This document shows, piece by piece, positions 59,905-64,000 of a DNA stretch of 64,000 nt; position 1 is the stretch's first letter; each line of letters starts with the position of its first letter. The DNA lies in contig CP126120.1 of assembly GCA_030123585.1 (NCBI GenBank), positions 2,233,001-2,297,000 on the forward strand, in the 5' to 3' direction. Both the position numbers and the translations under genes were made by a program. Source of the DNA: Rhodanobacteraceae bacterium (GTDB lineage: Bacteria; Pseudomonadota; Gammaproteobacteria; Xanthomonadales; Rhodanobacteraceae). Under the pieces are notes generated by a model that saw nothing but the letters and a program-made list of their open reading frames with translations, made no database searches and was not told the DNA's origin.

Positions 59905-62568
59905 ATGGATACGCCCTCCCGCAAGCCTGCACCCGACGCCGATTCCACCGTCCGCCTCGCCGATTACCGCCCGCCCGCCTGGCGCGTCACGCAGGTCGAA
60001 CTCAAGTTCGACCTCGGCATCGACGCAACCCTCGTCCATTCGAAACTCGCCCTCGCACGCGATCGTGACGAACCGTTGCACCTGGACGGCGAAGACATTG
60101 CACTGGTCGAAGCGCGCCTGGACGGCCGCAAGCTGGACAGCCGGGATTACACGCTCGACGCGCGGGGCCTCACGTTTCCGGGTGCGCGCGAAGGCAGCGT
60201 GCTGGAACTCACCGTGCGCATCGATCCGGCACGCAACAGCCAACTCTCGGGTTTGTACCTGTCCGGCTCGCGCGAGCATGGTTTCCTGTTGACGCAGTGC
60301 GAGGCCGAGGGCTTCCGCCGCATCACCTTCTTCCCCGACAGTCCCGACGTGCTGGCGCGCTACGACGTCACCCTGCGCGCGCCGAAAAACCGCTTCCCGG
60401 TATTGCTGGCGGGCGGCGAGCAAATCGAGTCGGGTGAACTCGCAGGCGGCCGCCACTACGCACGCTTCGTCGATCCGCATCCGAAACCGAGCTACCTGTT
60501 CGCGCTGGTCGCGGGACGTCTCGAAAAGATCGAACGCGCGTACCGCACCGCTGACGGCCGCGACGTGAGCTTGCGCCTGTGGGCCGAGGCCGACGTGATC
60601 GGTCGCTGCCGCTACGCGATGGATGCGCTGGAGCGCGCGATGCGCTGGGACGAGCGCGCCTACGGGCGCAACTACGATCTGCCGGTGTTCAACGTGGTCG
60701 CGACCCACGACTTCAACATGGGTGCAATGGAAAACAAGGGCCTCAACATCTTCAACTCGAAGTACCTGCTGGCCGACCCCGATACCACTACCGATGACGA
60801 ATACCGCCACATCGAGGCGGTGATCGGTCACGAATACTTCCACAACTGGAGCGGCAACCGCGTCACCTGTCGCGACTGGTTCCAGTTGAGTCTCAAGGAA
60901 GGCTTCACGGTGTTCCGCGAGCACTCGTTCTGCGAAGCCATGCATTCGCCGTCGCTGAAGCGCATCGAGGACGTGGCCGCGCTGCGCCGCGTGCAGTTTC
61001 CGGAAGACGCGGGCCCGCTGGCGCATCCGGTGCGGCCGGACGCATATCAGGCGATCGACAACTTCTACACCGCGACCGTGTACGAAAAGGGCGCCGAGCT
61101 GATCCGCATGCTCGCGGGACGTCTCGGCGCGGAAGGCTTTCGCCGCGGCACCGATCTGTATTTCTCGCGCTTCGACGGGCAGGCCGTCACGATCGAGGAT
61201 TTGCTCGGCGCGCTCGGCGAAGCCAACGGCGTGGACCTCTCGGCCTACCTTGCGTGGTACGCACAGGCCGGCACCCCGGAAGTCCGCGCGCGAGGCGATT
61301 ACGACGCAGCCTCGAAGCGCTACACGCTGACCCTCGCGCAGCACACGCCCGCGACGCCCGGCCAGCCGCACAAGCGGCCGCTGCCGATCCCGGTCAACGT
61401 GGCGCTGTTCGCCGGCGACGGTACGCCGATCGCGCTGCAGCTTGCGGGCGATGCCGCGCCCGCTTCGAACGACCGTGTGCTGGAGCTCACCGACGCGGAA
61501 CAGCGTTTCGTGTTCGAGAACGTGGCGTCCGCACCCACGCCGTCGCTGCTGCGCGGGTTCTCGGCGCCGGTGCACGTGCATTTCGATTACACGCCCGCGC
61601 AGCTCGCATTGCTGCTGGAACACGAGACCAGTGGCTTCGACCGCTGGAATGCGGCGCAGCAGCTCGCCGCGCGCGCGTTCGACGAACAATTCGCGGGCGC
61701 CGGCGAACACGCCGCCGGCGATGCGTGGCTGGACGCGCTGGCGCGCCTGTTCGCAATGCGCGCGGAACTCGATCCCGCACTGCTGGCCGACCTGCTGACG
61801 CCGCCCGCCGCGCTCGAACTCGGCGCACGCCACGCGCCTTTCGATCCCGACGCGGTGCAGAAGGCCCGCGAGCCCCTGGAAAGCGCGCTGGCCCGGCGCC
61901 TTGGCGACGCGCTGACTACGGCGTACCGCGAGTTGCACGCCGACGAGTTCGGCGCACCCGCCGCCGCGCGCCGCCGCCTGAAAGGGCGCGTGCTCGCGTT
62001 GCTGATGCGCAGCCACCCGGCGATGGCCGGCGATCTCGCGTTCGCGCAATTCGAAGGCGCCCAAGGGATGACCGACCGCCTGGCCGCGCTGGCCGCGCTG
62101 GTCCGCCACGGCGCGCCGCAAGCCGCGCGCGCGCTGTGCCTGTATCGCGAACGCTTCGACGGCGATGCGCTGACCCTGGACAAGTGGTTTTCGTTGCAGG
62201 CCACGCAGCCGGAACACGCCGCGCTGGAACGCGTGCAGGCGCTGACCGCCGACCCCGCCTTCACGCTGGCCAATCCCAACCGCGTCCATGCGCTGCTGGG
62301 CGCCTTCGCGCGCTCCAATCCCGTCGCGTTCCATCGCCCGGACGGCGCCAGCCATCGCTGGTTCGCCGACAGGCTGGTCGAGATCGACGCGCGCAATCCG
62401 CAGTTGTCCGCGCGGCTCGCCAAGGCCTTCGAGGACTGGCCACGGCTGGAATCGCAACGCCGCGCCTCCGCCCAATCCGCCTTGCGCGGCCTCTTGGCAC
62501 GTCCCGGCCGCTCGCCCGATCTCACCGAGGTCCTGACCCGGATGCTGGACGCGGATACCGCAGCCTGA
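59905..62568 (+). CDS. pepN: Aminopeptidase N
   Basis: M1-family zinc metalloprotease of 887 residues that removes N-terminal residues from peptides. The GAMENKG exopeptidase motif and the HEYFHNWSGNRVTCRDWF zinc motif (HExxH with the downstream Glu in SLKEG) are intact. The C-terminal domain has the Ala/Arg-rich helical repeats of the gammaproteobacterial PepN. It starts divergently from the threonine dehydratase gene. Confidence 0.97.
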   Translation: MDTPSRKPAPDADSTVRLADYRPPAWRVTQVELKFDLGIDATLVHSKLALARDRDEPLHLDGEDIALVEARLDGRKLDSRDYTLDARGLTFPGAREGSVLELTVRIDPARNSQLSGLYLSGSREHGFLLTQCEAEGFRRITFFPDSPDVLARYDVTLRAPKNRFPVLLAGGEQIESGELAGGRHYARFVDPHPKPSYLFALVAGRLEKIERAYRTADGRDVSLRLWAEADVIGRCRYAMDALERAMRWDERAYGRNYDLPVFNVVATHDFNMGAMENKGLNIFNSKYLLADPDTTTDDEYRHIEAVIGHEYFHNWSGNRVTCRDWFQLSLKEGFTVFREHSFCEAMHSPSLKRIEDVAALRRVQFPEDAGPLAHPVRPDAYQAIDNFYTATVYEKGAELIRMLAGRLGAEGFRRGTDLYFSRFDGQAVTIEDLLGALGEANGVDLSAYLAWYAQAGTPEVRARGDYDAASKRYTLTLAQHTPATPGQPHKRPLPIPVNVALFAGDGTPIALQLAGDAAPASNDRVLELTDAEQRFVFENVASAPTPSLLRGFSAPVHVHFDYTPAQLALLLEHETSGFDRWNAAQQLAARAFDEQFAGAGEHAAGDAWLDALARLFAMRAELDPALLADLLTPPAALELGARHAPFDPDAVQKAREPLESALARRLGDALTTAYRELHADEFGAPAAARRRLKGRVLALLMRSHPAMAGDLAFAQFEGAQGMTDRLAALAALVRHGAPQAARALCLYRERFDGDALTLDKWFSLQATQPEHAALERVQALTADPAFTLANPNRVHALLGAFARSNPVAFHRPDGASHRWFADRLVEIDARNPQLSARLAKAFEDWPRLESQRRASAQSALRGLLARPGRSPDLTEVLTRMLDADTAA

Positions 62569-62648
62569 ATGCGCGGCGCCCGCGTCCGCCGATCACGGCC
62601 AAAAGGCGTACCATCGGGTGCAGGAATCCCGTGGCCCGGAGGTGAGCC

Positions 62649-63461
62649 ATGCGAAAGCCTGATCGAGCGATGACGTGGAGCCGCTTCGCACGCGGGGCGG
62701 CGCTTGGCGCCGGCATCCTGTGCCTCGCGGGCTGCGTGACCGGATACGGTTTCGTGCAGCCGGACGTCGCGGGCAGCGGCGGCTATTACACCAGCGAAGG
62801 GCCTTATTCCGGCCCCGGATATTACGACGGTTACGCAACCGGCCCGTACTACCCCGGCATGGCCGGCTGGGATTATTACGGCGGCTACGATTACGGTCCG
62901 TCCTGGACCTTCGGCCTCGGCTTCGGGAACGTGTGGGGCTACCCCGGTTACTGGGGTCCGTGGTATGCGACCGGGGGTTGCTACGGCTGGTACGGCTGCG
63001 GCGGCTGGCGGCATCACCACCATGACCGAAACCCGCATGGCAACTCGGGTTCGCCACAACCCTGGCTGCAGCCCGACCATCCGCGGGTACCGCCCCGGAT
63101 CGCGGGAGGTTCCGGATCGGCGCCACCGGTCGCGCTGCCCTTCCGTCCGATGGTCCGGCGCCCCGTCGAAGGGTTCGCGAATCGCCGCCCGCTCGGAACC
63201 TTGCCTTCCGACGACTTCGTTCGCGCCCCGATCCGTCCGCCGGTCGAGGCGGGCCTCGAGCGCATGCCGATGCGCTCCGCCTACATGCCGCGCGTCCCCG
63301 ACGAGTCCGCGTTCGTCAACCGGCGCGAAATGCCCGCGATGACGGCGCCCCGCGCAACGCAGCCGGTCGCGCAGCCGGTGTTCCGGTCAGCGCCGCCGGC
63401 TCCGCCGGTAGTCTCACCACCGCCACGCAGCGAGCGTGCGTCCCAGACCAAGATCCAGTAA
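62649..63461 (+). CDS. Gly/Tyr-rich lipoprotein of unknown function
   Basis: A 270-residue protein with a lipoprotein signal (LCLAGC near residue 29). Residues about 35-125 are very rich in Gly and Tyr with Trp (such as GWDYYGGYDYGPSW), ending in a CYGWYGCGGWRHHHH stretch that could bind metal. The rest is Pro/Arg-rich with many Met and may be disordered. Such composition suggests an envelope or surface structural protein. GGAGG six bases before the ATG supports this start. Not recognised further. Confidence 0.65.
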   Translation: MRKPDRAMTWSRFARGAALGAGILCLAGCVTGYGFVQPDVAGSGGYYTSEGPYSGPGYYDGYATGPYYPGMAGWDYYGGYDYGPSWTFGLGFGNVWGYPGYWGPWYATGGCYGWYGCGGWRHHHHDRNPHGNSGSPQPWLQPDHPRVPPRIAGGSGSAPPVALPFRPMVRRPVEGFANRRPLGTLPSDDFVRAPIRPPVEAGLERMPMRSAYMPRVPDESAFVNRREMPAMTAPRATQPVAQPVFRSAPPAPPVVSPPPRSERASQTKIQ

Positions 63462-63511
63462 ATCAGCCGGCGGCGTGCGGACGCACGCAACGTCCCCAAT
63501 GAATCCGCCCA

Positions 63512-63551
63512 AAAGACGGGGAGCGTCCGATGCCGGACGCTCCCCGTCTTT
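63512..63551. terminator. Perfect bidirectional terminator
   Basis: A 17-bp perfect stem (AAAGACGGGGAGCGTCC with its reverse complement, 63512-63528 and 63535-63551) around a 6-base loop, with A-rich and T-rich ends, between convergent genes. It should stop transcription in both directions. Confidence 0.9.
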
Positions 63552-63581
63552 CCCCCGCAAGGCCGGAACGGCTTGGCCGTC

Positions 63582-63782
63582 TCAGCGCTGGATGTCGGCG
63601 ATCACCGCGTCCAGCTCGTGCAGCTGCAGTTCGACCGGCTTGGTCGCGTGCACCGAGGCCTGGGCGCGCGGCGCCTCGCGGATTTCCTCGGTCTGCATCT
63701 CGAGTTCGCCCATGTGGACAAGTGCGTCGTGACGGCGGTACACCTCGGCCCATTCTTCATTGGTCATTTCGACGAAGTTCAT
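63582..63782 (-). CDS. Small protein of unknown function
   Basis: A 66-residue acidic, helical protein starting MNFVEMTNEEWAEVYRRHDAL, with no signal or membrane segment. GAGGAG eight bases before this ATG makes it the likely start; an upstream in-frame GTG overlaps that site. It ends at the bidirectional terminator, so it is probably a separate transcript. No family is recognised. Confidence 0.6.
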   Translation of the reverse strand: MNFVEMTNEEWAEVYRRHDALVHMGELEMQTEEIREAPRAQASVHATKPVELQLHELDAVIADIQR

Positions 63783-64000
63783 CACATCCACTCCTCTGTT
63801 TTTCGTGTGGCAACGCGCGCCTCAAAAAACCGAATGCTTCAAGTGGCGTTCATCCGTTGCCGCTGATACTCTTCGCCGAAGGGGCTGTTGCAACCCAAGT
63901 TTCGCCGCTTCGGCACCCGATGATTTTCGCAATCTGGCGCCCGGAACCCGGTTACTCTGGATTCCCCCTGTTCCTGATGACCGCCGGGCGCCAGTTCCTT
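63783..64000. other. Window-end region, promoter of the small gene, no other gene seen
   Basis: The last 218 bases should hold the promoter of the 66-aa gene on the minus strand. Short A- and T-runs occur near 63795 and 63822, but no clear -10/-35 pair or coding frame is seen. The sequence continues past the window. Confidence 0.35.

Overview
The window is GC-rich chromosomal DNA from a Gram-negative bacterium. Nearly every base is used, with many 4-bp ATGA/TGATG gene overlaps. It carries LPS-core heptose genes, waaA (Kdo transferase), TolC, PlsB, monomeric NADP isocitrate dehydrogenase, and a linked thr/leu/ilv block. These features together fit a gammaproteobacterium of the Lysobacterales (Xanthomonadales), most likely Rhodanobacteraceae. 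That placement is inference from gene content, not from a marker gene.

Layout. 1-7.6 kb: the 3' part of an HtrA protease, a phosphate-binding-like protein fused to LysM, an M17 aminopeptidase, a two-component system, and divergent PepSY and PAP2-phosphatase genes that share a candidate response-regulator box. 7.6-12.6 kb: a compact operon holding a family 9 glycosyltransferase and all four ADP-heptose enzymes (hldD, gmhB, gmhA, hldE). 12.7-13.3 kb: a HicA/HicB toxin-antitoxin pair with a candidate operator. 13.5-25.3 kb: icd, a TraB/GumN protein, rluE, tatD, hrpB (with two in-frame repeat insertions), a SIMPL protein, an M28 peptidase and a GT39-type membrane glycosyltransferase. 25.5-30.4 kb: a TPP riboswitch, thiC, and directly behind it two paralogous AspH-type hydroxylase genes, the second fused to a sulfotransferase. 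30.6-44.9 kb: a TetR regulator, pcm, tolC, waaA, a PerM-type permease, pyrF, a lipoprotein, plsB, a J-domain protein, a polyprenyl sugar transferase and glmS. 44.9-59.8 kb: a minus-strand amino acid region, read as threonine dehydratase, thr leader, hom, thrB, thrC, leu/ilv leader, leuA, leuC, leuD, leuB, ilvD, ilvC, a VOC-family gene, ilvB, ilvM. 59.9-64 kb: pepN, a Gly/Tyr-rich lipoprotein, a perfect 17-bp hairpin terminator and a 66-aa protein.

How it works together. The amino acid block converts aspartate semialdehyde to threonine, on to 2-ketobutyrate, and then to isoleucine, valine and leucine, except for the last transamination. Both halves start with a short leader peptide: one has seven Thr codons in a row, the other a Leu-rich run followed by a clear terminator. 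Both leaders follow nearly identical TTGACA-N16-TTTAG promoters placed so close to the ATG that the transcripts may be leaderless. LeuA lacks its C-terminal regulatory domain, homoserine dehydrogenase lacks the aspartokinase half, and the threonine dehydratase lacks ACT domains, so control may rest mainly on attenuation.

The best candidates for something new are: (a) the thiC-linked hydroxylase and hydroxylase-sulfotransferase genes under a TPP riboswitch; (b) a palindromic repeat family that has inserted in frame twice in hrpB; and (c) the paired leaderless-type attenuators. No CRISPR array, transposase, rRNA or tRNA gene was seen.
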